A stretch of 64,000 nt of DNA from Chrysogorgia sp. JL179-B06 (lineage: Eukaryota > Cnidaria > Anthozoa > Scleralcyonacea > Chrysogorgiidae), in assembly GCA_035772405.1 (NCBI GenBank), contig JAYKKM010000262.1, forward strand, positions 388,501-452,500, read 5' to 3'. Shown piece after piece: positions 33,880 to 45,340 of the stretch. Within the stretch, counting starts at the first letter, position 1. Every line of letters begins with the position of its first letter. The position numbers and the translations under genes are program-made. Under the pieces are notes generated by a model. That model was given only the letters and a program-made list of their open reading frames with translations, did not search any database and was not told where the DNA came from.

Positions 33880-34700
33880 TGTCTAAAACGAGGGCCCAAA
33901 ATTGTTGGCCCTCCCTCAAATTTGGGTCCAAAAAATCTTGGCCCTCCCCAAAACACCAGCCCAGAAAATTACGACCCTCCCCTGAGATAGCTGATCCTTT
34001 CAATTGATCAAGTTGTTCCATCATTGGAATCAACTTAGACACAGGAGTTTTCAATACACTGTCAAAAAATTCAAGGTGGGATACCAATCAGCTATTCAGA
34101 GAAGTATTAAATAACGGCAAATTACCTGGGGCGTAGTGTGCCTATACACAAGTACACATCTGCGTAAGAAAATTATTTAATAAAAATATGCCCTTCGTGA
34201 ATTTACAAAAGCTACCAATAATACATTAAAAGGGTCCAAGCCTTATTACAGAAACTGGGCGTTGAAAGTCAACCATTCCAGCCATGTATATTATGAAGCA
34301 TGTGGTCCACTTCGGAAATATCCGCAATGAATCACGTTCGAGATGTAAAAAATCTGCTCGATACCAAGGCTTCCAGGGGTATCTGACAAAGAATCAAACA
34401 AAACTAAGGTCATTTTGTAAACAAAAGAGGAAATTATTGCTTTTGTTTTAGTCCTGGAAGCCTCGTTATCAAGCAGAATGTTTGAGGTCTCGAACGTTGG
34501 CCATTAGCTGCACCAAGGTGGATTGGATGGTCCACTGAAGTAGCTTAAAAAGATTTTAAAATTCTTGTTGTTAAAACAGGCACCCAAAATTTTTTGGCGC
34601 TCCCCAAATGGGAGCCCAAAATATCTTAACCCTCCCCCTAAATTTACTGGCCCTCCCCCAATAATTAATGACCTTCCTTATTACATCGAAATAGTGATGC
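33880..34700. repeat. GCCCAAAAT...GGCCCTCCC repeat block with an internal hairpin
   Basis: Roughly 30-bp units built on CCCAAAATNTTGGCCCTCCC occur at 33895-33990 and 34580-34670 in the same orientation. Between them, 34338-34380 and 34450-34497 are inverted (CTCGATACCAAGGCTTCCAG type). Probably one transposon family. No coding capacity. Confidence 0.5.
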
Positions 34701-35360
34701 CAAACTAATTAACGATTTCTAAATTCTTGATTTTCTAAATATGTGACAACGTCTTGACTTCATTTGCATATCAACTAAAGTCTAAATATCTAAAGAACGA
34801 CGTGAGATATAAAAGAGCTCTAAATTACCATTCCTCTTTATAAACACAGAGTTTATTAGCAGTGACAGATCCAGGGTTATTTTCGGCACTCCACTAGGGA
34901 GGTGTGGGGTTTTGCTCTTTGAAACAGAAAATATTTAATTTTACAAGGCCCAGTCTCCCAGAAGTGCAACCGCCTTTTCCCTTTGCCAGAAGTGTATTTC
35001 CGGTGATTTCTAATTTTTGCCAAAATAGGCCAGCAAGCCATTTCTAAGCCATGTGTAAGATTACAAAGAGGGCATCTGTACATCAGTACAGACACATTTA
35101 ATAACTCAGAACTGAAACTGAACTCATTTTTGAACATTGTTTTATAAAAGAACTACAAAAACTCGTGCCGTTGCCTATGTTAAATTATAATGGCTAACGA
35201 AAGAAAATTGGATAAGCTACCGAAACACCCTGTTTCATTAGTCTGTTTTAGCTGTTCCTTAGACGGTAAAAAACATCAAACAATTTCAATATATGGGGGA
35301 TCTAAGAGGCTTGACGCTATTACCCAGACTCCCGTAGGGTGCGCACTAGATGTCGTCGCC
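34701..35360. other. Intergenic; one short unsupported open frame
   Basis: A 70-codon plus-strand frame at 35190-35402 (MANERKLDKLPKH start, CFSC inside) has no motif that I recognise and runs into the next inverted repeat. I do not call it a gene. Confidence 0.3.
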
Positions 35361-35587
35361 AGAACCATGTTGAGCCCGCCAACACCACTAACCCAGCGGT
35401 AACATGTTCGTCGTAAATATTACGAACCATTTTGCCAAACGGTCGGAACTCGGAAAGCGAAATTAGGTGTTACTGCCGAAATAGTGAAATAGTTACTCTT
35501 GACTGTTTCGGGTTTGTTTCGAGAGTGCTTTGAATTGGTTTCAAAGACAAGTTTGTTTCGAGAAGACGCCAGACGGGTTCTTTAAGG

Positions 35588-36265
35588 TAGCAAGATCCCT
35601 CTAAATACATTTTTAATACCATACAATATAACAATTAACCCTTACAACCACTTGATAGAACATATGACAAATAATATTTCCACACAAAAAGTTTGCATAA
35701 ATTATGCTAATTAGCTGACGAAATGGCCGCCGATTGGTCAAAATCGGGATATACTTCAAACAAGATTTCTCAGGCAGTTTTAGAGATAAGGTCCTGAAAG
35801 TTTCTGAGTTTATAGCTTATATACTAAGGCATATTCTGGTGGTAGCATTTTCAATATAAACTTTCAGCTATTTTCTGACATGCTTTTAATTTTTTTTTCA
35901 ATTTCCACCACCTAAATTATATTAATTATGTCAGATAATAATTCAACAAGTATGAATCAGATTCAAAATTCCTACCACCATTCCCTAGATATTCCTGTTA
36001 GGAGGCTGTGGTGAAAATTTTATTGAAATATATGGGAAAATGAGGGAGAAATAGTGTCTGGAAAATGGCAAATTTGTTTGAAGTTTATCCCGATTTTGAC
36101 CAATCGGCGGCCATTTCGTAGCATAATTAGCATAATAGCATAATTTATGCAAACTTTTAATTTTGTGTGGAAATATTATTTGTCATATGTTCTATCAAAT
36201 GGTTGTAAAAGGGTTAATTGTTATATTGTATGGTATTAAAAATGTATTCAGAGGGATCTTGCTTA
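35588..36265. mobile_element. Nested hairpin element with about 190-bp arms
   Basis: GCAAGATCCCTCTAAATACA and GTATTCAGAGGGATCTTGC form the outer ends. The arms continue through AACAATTAACCC and CGGCCGATTGGTCAAAATCG-type text. It is nested in the element at 35361-37056. The loop is AT-rich without coding signal. Confidence 0.75.
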
Positions 36266-36595
36266 TAGCCCCGCGTTGCTTCTCAAACTTGGGAAGGCGG
36301 CAAAAGTGGGCGGGGCAAAACTGGGAGGCGAGCGTTCTTCGCGCTTCGTCGGAGAGTGAAACGTAAACTGTGAAATAATAACTGAGTGATTATTTCACTT
36401 TATGTTTCACTAGCTTTCTGACGAAGGTCCTTCGCTCGAAACGTTAGACAACTTACACGCTATTTCGGCAGTAGCTACACCAACCTTTTTAGATATTTGA
36501 TTTGTATTTCTAACGCAGCACAACACGTTTTATCTAGTAAGTGACTTTACGAACCGTAATATACTGCATAAATGTATATGCAATGCGTGATATAA

Positions 36596-36757
36596 TAGTT
36601 TCAGTCGGCAAATATATTTTGTCAGTCGACAAATGTATTTCAGTTTTTTCAGTCGAATAATATACCATATTTGTCAGCCGACAAATATATTTTTCAGCCG
36701 ACAAATATATTTTGTCAGTCCACACATATATTTTGTCAGTCCACAAATATATTTTGA
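36596..36757 (+). repeat. Minisatellite of a 20-24-bp unit
   Basis: About seven copies of ACAAATATATTTTGTCAGTC with variants (GTCGAC, GCCGAC, GTCCAC). Unrelated in sequence to the 20-bp satellite at 11.4-15.7 kb. Confidence 0.75.
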
Positions 36758-37056
36758 AACCTCGCAGCATACGTTGTTGCGATTGATATTTCGAAATCCC
36801 GAATAACGTCGTTTGCCTTTTGCCAAAAGTATCTATATCCGTTTTGCCTATCGATGACAAAATCAAATTTACTGGTCTAGGATTGAGAGTTTGTCATGTA
36901 TTCTTCTGCATGAACGCTCTTCTCCACGTGCGCGTGTAAAGTACTAAATATTTACATATTTTGAAATGTGTGGTAGATTTACGAGCGATTTGCGAATGTT
37001 TTACGACGAAAATGTCACCGCTGGGTTAGTGGTGTTGGCGGGCTCAACATGGTTCT

Positions 37057-37895
37057 AGAAGTCCAACTCCCGTGAAAACATGTCCCATTTTTTTTATGCC
37101 CATGCGCGAGTCGGCCATTTTGCTAACAAGCGTGCATATTTGTTGATGGAGGAAAATGGCTAATAACTTCCAAACTACGCATTGTTGAAAGACATCGTCT
37201 ACGTATGTATGTTAATAATTTCATAAGCTTTCATTTGGTATATAGTTCACGTTTTCCCGTTATCTGTATTTTTTAAAAATGCTCAAAATGTTCGTACCAT
37301 TACTCGTAAATGACTGGAAATTTCTCCCTAATGTTGTAGAATTTTGAATATTGTTCATAAAATACTTAACACAGAAGCTTGGGCTTGTGATCAAACAGAA
37401 GATACTGTAAAATTTTATCTGTGGTAGAAATCTCAAGTTTCTAGCTTAACGGGTTTCTAGCTTAACGGAAAGTATTTCAAAAAAGAGGAAAACCTTTTTT
37501 CATTTTTGTCTGGCCTGTGTGAATTGTTGAAGTTTGCTTTTCCTTTTGCAGTTACAGGGTTTGATATTTTAAATAACTTTGCTAATACTGTATGTATGAA
37601 CTTCGGATATGTTTTAAACAAAAGCTAATACAAATATGAAACTTTGTTTTTTTATGTAAAATAAATTTATACGATTCTTTTAAAGTTATAGATTAACAAC
37701 AAACTACAAGATGAGAAATTATATCATTCCAATATTCTTAAAATATATTCAAAAATATGTTCACTAATGTTCATCTAAAACTTTCTCTGCTTCAGTTAGA
37801 AAACTACAAACGTTTGCAGAACTTTGTCTTTTAATTAGCTTTTGTTTAAAACATATCCGAAGTTATAGAAGCCGAGGAGGCTCACTCATCAGAAG
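37057..37895. other. Intergenic, no gene seen
   Basis: AT-rich. Short inverted text near 37600 and 37850 (TTCGGATATGTTTTAAACAA and its complement) suggests another decayed hairpin element. Confidence 0.4.
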
Positions 37896-37932
37896 TTAAA
37901 TGGCCTTTAGACATTTCATTTGTTCTAATTGC

Positions 37933-38325
37933 AAAAGCAAAGTGCCGTTTGACAAAAACAAAATGCCGTTTGGCAAAAACAAAATGCTGTTTAGCGAAAG
38001 CAAAATGCTGTTTAGCGAAAAGAGAATACCGTTCAGGAATCGCAAAAGCAAAATGCTATTTAGCAAAAGTGAAATGCTGTTTAGCAAAAGCAAAATGCCG
38101 TTTAGGAAAAGCAAAATGCCGTTTAGGAAAAGCAAAATGCCGTTTAGGAATCGTATAAAAGCAAAACTCTATTTAGCAAAAGCAAAATGCCGTTTAGGAA
38201 AAGCAAAATGCCATTTAGGAATCGTAAAAGCTAAATGCTGTTTAGCAAAAGTGAAATGCTGTTTAGGAATCGTAATTAAAAGCAAAACTCTATTTAGCAA
38301 AAGCAAAATGCCGTTTAGGAATCCC
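37933..38325 (+). repeat. 21-bp tandem repeat, about 18 copies
   Basis: The unit is AAAAGCAAAATGCCGTTTAGG with variants (TGCTGTTTAGC). A few copies carry insertions such as AATCGT. The length is a multiple of three, so an open frame of seven-residue repeats (KSKMPFR) runs through it and on, in frame, into the ATG at 38434. I regard this as repeat-driven openness in the 5' flank of that gene, not a long N-terminus. Confidence 0.8.
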
Positions 38326-38433
38326 AAAAAGAAAACGTCTTTGTTTCTCTGTTCACTTTTCGACTTCGGCTTTTCCCTAGCCAAGCAGGCTCAACTCTCG
38401 GTCCCAGGTCTCTGCGCACAAGGGAGAATAAAC

Positions 38434-40182
38434 ATGGCGGACGCTTTGGATGACGATGCTGTTGCAGTTCTTCCTCATGATGTTAGCAGTGGCGTAGCTA
38501 GGAATTTCCTCAGGGGGGGGCGAGCGTTGAAAATTTCCGACAAAAGGGCGTGGTCAAATGGGCGTGGCTATAATAGTACCGCATGAAGAATGGCTTATAT
38601 TCGAATTTCGAATATTCGATATCTAAATCAAGTGTCAACGGATAGAGAGTAGCCTGCATAACAAACGAATAGGCTGAATTTTAAACTTTTAGTACATAAT
38701 AAATAAATAATGGTAGTCTATTTTTTAATATTATATGAATCGAGCTACCTGTAGTTAGAATATTTACAAATTGTCCCTACAAAGATTTGAATAGTATAAA
38801 TAGAATAGTATACCATGCACGGGGGGGGATAGCCCCCCCCCCCACTTTTTCTCTGGAATATATAAATCGAGGTTTTTCCGTGCTGTGTATTCTTTGGAAA
38901 TTAATTTTCTCCCTTCTTCGCCGCTTCTAGCCCCCCCCCCCCCCCACTTCAAAACACGCTCCGCCGTCCCTGTATACGCCATTTTTTCATCATTAAATTA
39001 AAACGTCATTGAAAAATTCTTCTTGTTATTCATTTAAAAATGGTTGTTGAAGTTCTCGCGCGAATGGAAATATGAGAAACAAGTTCGCGATTGATAGAAA
39101 TATACATGCCAGATTAGAGAGGTGATTTTCGGTCATTGTGCTGCGCCGGCCGGGCACATGCTCACGCCGGTAAATTTTGAAATTTAGGGTCTCTGAAATT
39201 GCTAGAAATTTTGAAATTTAGGGCCTCCATTTTGCTAATATAGCTTCAAACATCTTTCAATTTTTGGATTCATTTAATGGTGTTAAATCACAGTTTCTAT
39301 GCAGAAGTTTTTATTTTGCTATATTACAGTTTACTACTTTTTTCAGTTTACGAAAAAAGTGGGGGAGGGGCTATAGCACACCCTACCCCCCGTGTTCCGC
39401 GGCCCCTGATAAACCAACCAGTCGCGATTCACTTACTTGTTTATATCGATGAGAAAATTGAAGATGAGAACAGAATTCGTCAATTCGAGTTTTTGTGTTG
39501 AGTTATTGCACTGCCCACTGATTAAAACAGTCAACCTGTGAAAATGATCTGTTGCGTGTTCGCATTTTGCAATCGCATGTAATCTGACGTCGTGACCCGG
39601 CACTTTGTCACCAGTTTATATCTATCAAGTATCAGTTGAGACTTTTCGTCTTCTCGTGCGTTTCCCTTGACTTTTCGCAACAAACATTATTTAGTTTATT
39701 GAGAAAAACGAAAGTAAAAAGTTATTATTTGTAAAATACAATAACACAAATGTGTAAGTCGTTCTGGATCAATTCGCCTTCTTCAACGATACGATTTTCC
39801 GACAGGCCACAAATTTTTCCGACAAACAACTTTCAGAGGTCCGGTGGGGGGGGGGGGGGGGACGCTGCCCCCTAGCTACGCCACTGGATGTTAGCCCATT
39901 ACCAAATAGACAGCAATACTTGAGAGAGAACGTTGTTATGATACTGCTTTACCTGTCCGAAGAATTTGGTTGTACATGGAGGTAAATCGTCTACGATATT
40001 TGTATTTTGTACACCGATATAAAAAAACTGCACTGTTTTAGTGTGTAAATTTGATATAAAATAAAAAAATTGCATATTTATTTTTATATAGTCCAGCAAC
40101 GTTGAAAAGGCGTCTGAAAAAGATGAATATTAGAAGGCATAGTGAAGCAGTTTCTCCACAAGACGTTATTAATGCTGTGCAG
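38434..40182 (+). pseudogene. First exons of an integrase-associated HTH gene, exon 1 split by a transposon
   Basis: Exon 1 begins at ATG 38434 (MADALDDDAVAVLPHDVS). It is interrupted at 38487-39886 by a 1400-bp element and resumes after the duplicated GATGTTAG; read without the insert and one duplication, the frame is continuous to the donor at 39981/39982. Exon 2, 40092-40182, has an acceptor (TTTTATATAG), the matching phase, and encodes TLKRRLKKMNIRR before a donor at 40183. A helical segment followed by TLKRRL is typical of the N-terminal HTH of rve/integrase-core proteins common in marine invertebrates. The later exons that should carry the catalytic core are not found here. Whether the insert could be spliced out is unknown, so I call it broken. 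Confidence 0.55.
38487..39886. mobile_element. Non-autonomous hAT-like element in exon 1, 1400 bp
   Basis: The ends are CAGTGGCGTAGCTAGG and CCTAGCTACGCCACTG, with perfect 8-bp target duplications GATGTTAG at 38479-38486 and 39887-39894. CAGTG ends plus 8-bp duplications fit hAT. Inside are poly-G and poly-C tracts near both ends and at 38820-38945, but no transposase frame. Confidence 0.88.
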
Positions 40183-40905
40183 GTACCGTTTTATATATTT
40201 TTAGTCGAGCTGTTGTTTGTTAATTAATTTCTAGTTGCTGTAGGGTATGATTTTTATCGAAAATATCCATTCACGGCGACTTAAATCTGCGCCAAGTACG
40301 AGGGTACATTATGCCAGCGGTTTCTCGCAATAATGGTCGCCAAAAGAGTCGCTTATATCTTATCCAACTTTAGCGTGTAAATAAAAAATATTTGTAACGA
40401 TTTCGTTCTTGAAAATGCAATTGTTAAAAGAAATAGTAAACCTTTTCTCAATTAAAATAGTATTTAGCGTTATTTCATTGCGTTCGTCTTTGATATTGCC
40501 AATTTTCTGATGCATGTATTACGTCAATAAGTCGATTTTACGCGGCAAATTAAAAGGCGAAAGATAACAATTCTTCCCGATTTTTTTAGCGAAATAATGT
40601 GGTATTTATTTCGCTTTTGTCGACTGTTAATACGGAAGGTGTGTCAAGAGAAATAGCCAATTAAATGATTTTTTGTACATTGTTTGACCAATCACCGGAC
40701 AGAAGATGAAGACATTATAGTAAACACGAAGTTCGTAAAGGCCAAAATGAGCGGAAAGCTTTAAACTAGTGAATTATTCATGTCAGAAGAGAATTTGTCA
40801 AGGTAAACCTTGTTTTAAAATGCGTAATTTTTGCATATATGCTAATGTCCGCCATCTTGATTATTGCTTTATTCTTCCCATAGTGGTAGTCTTTGTGATA
40901 AACAG
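40183..40905. other. Intronic or intergenic, no exon recognised
   Basis: AT-rich stretch between exon 2 of the HTH gene and the coiled-coil exon at 40906. No TIR or coding motif is seen. Confidence 0.35.
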
Positions 40906-41300
40906 TAAAAGGCGCCCAATGCAAAGACAGAGTTTTGGAAGTTTTCGCGAAAATGGTTAAGGAGATTCAGACATCGCTCAGCGATAAATTTGAAGAGATT
41001 AGAAAGAGGAAATTTGATCAACTTGAGCGCGAAGAAACTCTTGCAGAGAGAGGGGCGGAAGTCAAGACGTTAGCGCGCTAGGTAGACGAATCTTCGACTA
41101 CAATCATTGCCGAAGCTCAGAGGAAAGCAGGTAACATATTATTTTAATTGTTATATTCTCTGGGGGATTGAACACGACTTTCAAATGTGTTGGAACTGGA
41201 GGTTGTATAATTTATAAGCCATATTAAACTGACTAGGCTTTCTGCAGAAATTGCAGAATTTCCCTTGGCGATTGTAAAATCGTTTGGCGACTGGCATTTA

Positions 41301-41676
41301 GGGACCGTTCATTTAATGTCGGAGGGGTAAACCTAAAATAAATTTGAGTAAATTCATATAACCCCCCCCCCCCACATGTGATAAAATTCTTAGAGCCCCC
41401 CCCCCCCCCCAAAGAAGCACACAAATTGTGTGACCCCCTACCCAATTTCGTTTCGTAGGTTCACGATATTCAACTTCAATAGGTAACAAAGTCCTCTAAC
41501 GTTCCACTTGAAATTCTCCCAGAGCATTTGTTTCCATGTCCATCAACCATGGGTTTTGTGAGTCACTGTCGGTAGTCTGATGGGCACTATCTGAATCACA
41601 CGGGCTTACATTTTTTCTTATAACCCCCCCTCTTTGCCTTTAAAAATCTCCTCCGACATATTAAATGAACGGTCCC
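41301..41676. mobile_element. TTA-flanked MITE in the intron, 376 bp
   Basis: The ends are GGGACCGTTCATTTAATGTC and GACATATTAAATGAACGGTC followed by CC, with TTA at 41298-41300 and 41677-41679. Harbinger-like by duplication and G-rich start. It contains two runs of nine to fifteen C. It lies in the putative intron between exons A and B. Confidence 0.85.
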
Positions 41677-42276
41677 TTATGTAAGACAGTAATTAGTAAA
41701 CTTAAATAAATAAATCTGGCTTAGACCGGTGGTAGACCTGGCTTGGACTCTGCTCAAGCAGAAATAGATCTTTGTTGATCTTAAATTCTTGATACTCTCA
41801 ATCTCATGTTATTTATATTTTTATATTTGTCATCGAGCACATAACATAAATGCATTTATTACATTTATTGCATTTTCATTGCATTTATTAAATTTATTAC
41901 ATAAATACACTTATTTTATAATTTATGTGATATTTGTATTTCTGTTTATAACCTTAGATGAGTATGTATCTCAAATGATGCTTTCAGCCGACAATCTCAA
42001 GACGAAGCTTGATTATTCTACTGACAAGCTACTAAATCATCTTTCTTGCCAGCTCGGTGTTAAACAAAATGAATATGATAAATTAAAAGTACATGGTAGT
42101 AATAGAACAGAATCTAGGATCTCGCACAAAACATTCTTCCAACTCAAACTCATTTGACATGATCAGTGATTTTAAATCTAGTACTAGATATAGGCATGGA
42201 GCTGAAGGCAAGGAAGCTATGAACTGGGCTTTTTATGGTGCTTGGGACTTAGTAATGTCATTAGGGACAAGTAGTC

Positions 42277-42572
42277 GGGTCTTACTACATCCCTGGCGTT
42301 CTTTGTCAGCGCCTGCCTTCTGGACGATCCTTTTATTAGTATTAAGGAAACCCAACACAACAAAAGATCCTAACCCTAACCCCCCGCCTAACGGGTTTTC
42401 TAACCCTAACCCCGCCTAATTAGTTTACTAACCCTAACCCGTTAGGCGGGGTTTAGGATTAGGATCTTTTGTTGTGTTGAGGTTGGGTTTCCTTAATACT
42501 AATAAAAGGATCGTCCAGAAGGCGAGTGCTCGCGGGCGCTGACAAAGAACGCCCGGGATTTAGTAAAACCCC
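42277..42572. mobile_element. 296-bp hairpin MITE with perfect 8-bp target duplication
   Basis: AAGTAGTC is duplicated at 42269-42276 and 42573-42580. Ends are GGGTCTTACTA and TAGTAAAACCCC. The arms pair over most of their length, including TTTGTCAGCGCC, CTTCTGGACGATCCTTTTAT and the CCCTAACCC/GGGTTAGG core. The superfamily is open; 8 bp suits hAT, P or Merlin. Inserted in exon B of the coiled-coil gene. Confidence 0.9.
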
Positions 42573-42602
42573 AAGTAGTCAAGTTGAAAAGCTTATATCA
42601 GG

Positions 42603-43489
42603 TAGTTTCTTTTCTCAATTTGTATCTAGTCCAGAATAGATCTATAACCTTTGGATCACTGACATGTCTGTTTATAACTTAATTGAAAAAAAAGAATATG
42701 AAAAATAGCTTGCATCTTACACACACACACTGTGATTGGTTCGTACTCGTGTTTTCATGTATTTCAGTCCATGAAAACATGGTTATGAAGCCATGGCAAA
42801 TTTCTTAGTCTTGTTTCAAGAGCAAATTATACACCTATTTATATAGCATGATGCAAACATGAGAGTGAGTTGGGAGTATACAAAAGTTATATATGATACA
42901 ATTTGCCATTTTCAAAAAAAGAATTAAGGGACTGGGACGAGGTAGGACTGCCATGCTATATGGGATTGTTTGGAGGGGCAGCTTAATTGTGTTTACAGCT
43001 ACCAAGCATGAAGTCTGTCTCTTCAAACAATCCCAAGTAGCATAACGGTCCTATAGTACCACGTCCCAGCCCTCTCACTACATTTTGGTCAATGGCTAAT
43101 TGGTTACACATCTTGTAAATAATAAATAAATAAAAATATTATATATAATATATAATAATAATATGTAATATATATTAAATGAAATTATATCCTGCTTATA
43201 ATAAATACCCCCTCCCCAAGCAAATCAACAAATAAATTGTCATTATTTTATTAGTCATATCTTCTTTACAAAATAATACACTTCAAACAATATACACTTA
43301 TAAACAAAATTAATTGTACAACTGCTATGCTTCAGGCTTCTATGTCTATGTGGAAACCATGCTTCACAGCTTCAGTATATGATTCGAGATACAAAATGTT
43401 GGCCTTAATTGCAGCAGTTTGGAGTAAATACTGCTGTATATATATACAGTATTTATGGTTACCACAAAACCTATGGATTAGAATACTAA
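42603..43489. other. Intergenic or intronic, no gene seen
   Basis: AT-rich, with AT-repeat text at 43135-43190 and no supported exon. Confidence 0.35.
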
Positions 43490-43922
43490 AGCCATGTTCA
43501 AGCCTTGACTTAACTTTGGGCTACTTTTTTGGCAAAGGAACATGTACCGGCCTAAGCCAGGACATTGGCTGGAAAATCCAGACTTGCTTCTTTTGTTGGC
43601 TGGCCTATTCATAATTGGCCTTGGCCAGGCCTGCACAATGTATAAACACACCACATAAATACTAGGTCAGGCCTACTGTAGGCTTGCAGTGTAAATGTGA
43701 CTTTAATATGGTAAATGTGCTGTGTTTACACTGCACAAGCCTGGTCAAGGCCAAAGAAGCAAGTCTGGATGGGCAAATAGGCAAAGAAAAGCCAAAAGAA
43801 GCAAGCCAAGATATTCTGACCAAGGTCCTGGCAGCTTAGGCCAGGCTGGTACATGTTCACACTGCCAGAATGTAGGCTAAAGTAAAGTTAGGCCAAAGCT
43901 TGTAGTGTAAAAACAGCTTTGG
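43490..43922. mobile_element. Diverged hairpin element
   Basis: AAAGCCATGTTCAAGCC at the left and the complement of the AAAACAGCTTT end at the right bracket inverted blocks (GGAACATGTACCGGCCTAAG against CCAGGCTGGTACATGTTC; ACTTGCTTCTTTTGTTGGCT-like text also inverted). Decayed MITE-type sequence; no target duplication identified. Confidence 0.5.
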
Positions 43923-44371
43923 TACAAGCATTGTAATTGAAAACAAATGCATTTTAATGCATAACAATTGATTTTCAACACTTGAGAAAAGCATTTTTCT
44001 AGTCTAACAAGAGAAAATTATATAAAGGCACAGCATTACAACAAAATTCATTATATGACAGATTAATGGTGTCAAAGAAGAGACATATCACGAGTTAATC
44101 AATCCTTGCTGGGTTAAATCCCCTGCAATTCCATTCCTATCGTAGTTTTGTCTATAAAAACTTATCTTAGCTGTCCCTTGTTCCATTTTGGAAAAAAAAT
44201 GTAAAAGGTCCCTCAAACACATGAATAAACCTTTACCTTGGCAGCGGCTTGGCTTTCGAGAACACTTTGTTGGTTGTCGAATTTTGTTGTAATGCCGTTT
44301 CTTTAGATAATTTTCCCCACTGAATCTTGCAGCAGAAAATACCTTCTCGAGTGTCGAAAATGTAGTGCTAG

Positions 44372-44558
44372 TTAAGAGCATTTGTCCTCTGCTTCTTGCA
44401 GTTCTTGGTCGAGCCTATTGCCAACTGATAGGTCAGGCAAGCTTTCGGACAATTTGAACGTGCTCAAGCCATGGTTCCTCTGCTACAGACTTCATCTTAA
44501 CTGTCACCGAATTCCAAAAACCACATCCTCTTTCTGTCTTCTTGCAGCTTTCCGCCAT
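44372..44558 (-). pseudogene. Short coding-like segment with one frameshift
   Basis: From the minus-strand ATG at 44558 the frame reads MAESCKKTERGCGFWNSV and on to EEPWLEHVQIVRKL. There one extra G moves it to DLSVGNRLDQELQEAEDKCS and a stop. The join of two coding-like halves across a single base suggests a decayed first exon or short gene. The family is not recognised. Confidence 0.3.
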
Positions 44559-45340
44559 ATTTACAAATATTTACATTATATTCGAGCAGCGCACACTTGA
44601 AAATAATCGAAGAAAAAGCAGTTTATTAACATTGCAACATAGCAAAAAGTCTACATTCAAGCAAAATGAGCCCCCCCCGTCTCTGCTTAACAGTTTCGTC
44701 TCCGCCCGAAATCCCCCCCCCCCCAATTTTTCCCGCCCGGCATGAGAGCGCGCAACTTTCCCGGAGGCTCATTTGGGTTTGGCAAGGACGCAAGGTAAAC
44801 CGATTACGAAACGGAGAGCGATTACGAAACGTAAGTGCAGTATTAAAAAAATTATAAAAAATATATATATAAACGTACATAAACGTAATCAAATGCAAGT
44901 TTAAAACGTGACGACGCAGTTTAAGGTACGTTTACATTGGGTTGTTTTGAAGACGCGGAGTCCCGGGCAGTACTTGCCACGAAGTTGAATCGACAGGAGA
45001 AAATATTGCGTGAAGTTCACAGTGAAGTAAAATCCGCGTTATTACTTAATATTATAGCATTATTGCTGCCGTAGGCAGCACACTAATCTTGACATGGGTT
45101 ATCTATGTCTCGTGCCCAGACCTCTTTCCGCACCTATGTATAGTCAACGAGATCTCGATATATGTGAAAATTTCCTGGATGTTCAGTTTTATGACGTTTG
45201 TGACGTAGTTTAGTTTGCTCTGGAACGAGATTGTTCACATACTCCAGAGGGTTATTCGTTTTCACGGAAGTTGTACGGAATTAATGTTCGGAACTTTTCA
45301 ACGCCACCACGAACATGGTATTTTCTGATCACGCAACGCC

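Larger units (their letters stand above)
35361..37056. mobile_element. Inverted-repeat element, 1.7 kb
   Basis: AGAACCATGTTGAGCCCGCC at the left matches the complement at the right (37037-37056), and the inverted match continues through CCACTAACCCAGCGGT to the TTCGTCGTAAA block, about 55 bp. No target duplication and no transposase are seen. A second, longer inverted repeat lies inside. Confidence 0.65.
40906..42601 (+). pseudogene. Two exons of a coiled-coil gene, with stop, frameshift and MITE insertion
   Basis: Exon A, 40906-41130, starts after GATAAACAG and ends at CAG|GTAACA. It encodes a charged helical segment (SLSDKFEEIRKRKFDQLERE). A TAG at 41079-41081 lies where CAG would be the one-base neighbour. 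Exon B starts at 41958 after ACCTTAG. The phase fits, giving ...RKAD|EYVSQ. It continues (SADNLKTKLDYSTDKLLNHL), changes frame near 42110-42130, goes on to YRHGAEGKEAMNWAFYGAWD, is split by a 296-bp MITE, and resumes in frame to the donor at 42601/42602. I do not recognise the family. It may or may not belong to the same gene as the exons at 38434-40182. Two exonic lesions plus the insert argue for a pseudogene. Confidence 0.5.

Noticed and set aside
35190..35402. 70-codon gene MANERKLDK
   Set aside because: No motif, no splice partner, and it runs into an inverted-repeat end.
37900..38586. 228-codon protein as a gene
   Set aside because: Most of it is the 21-bp repeat, and its end reads into the inserted hAT-like element.
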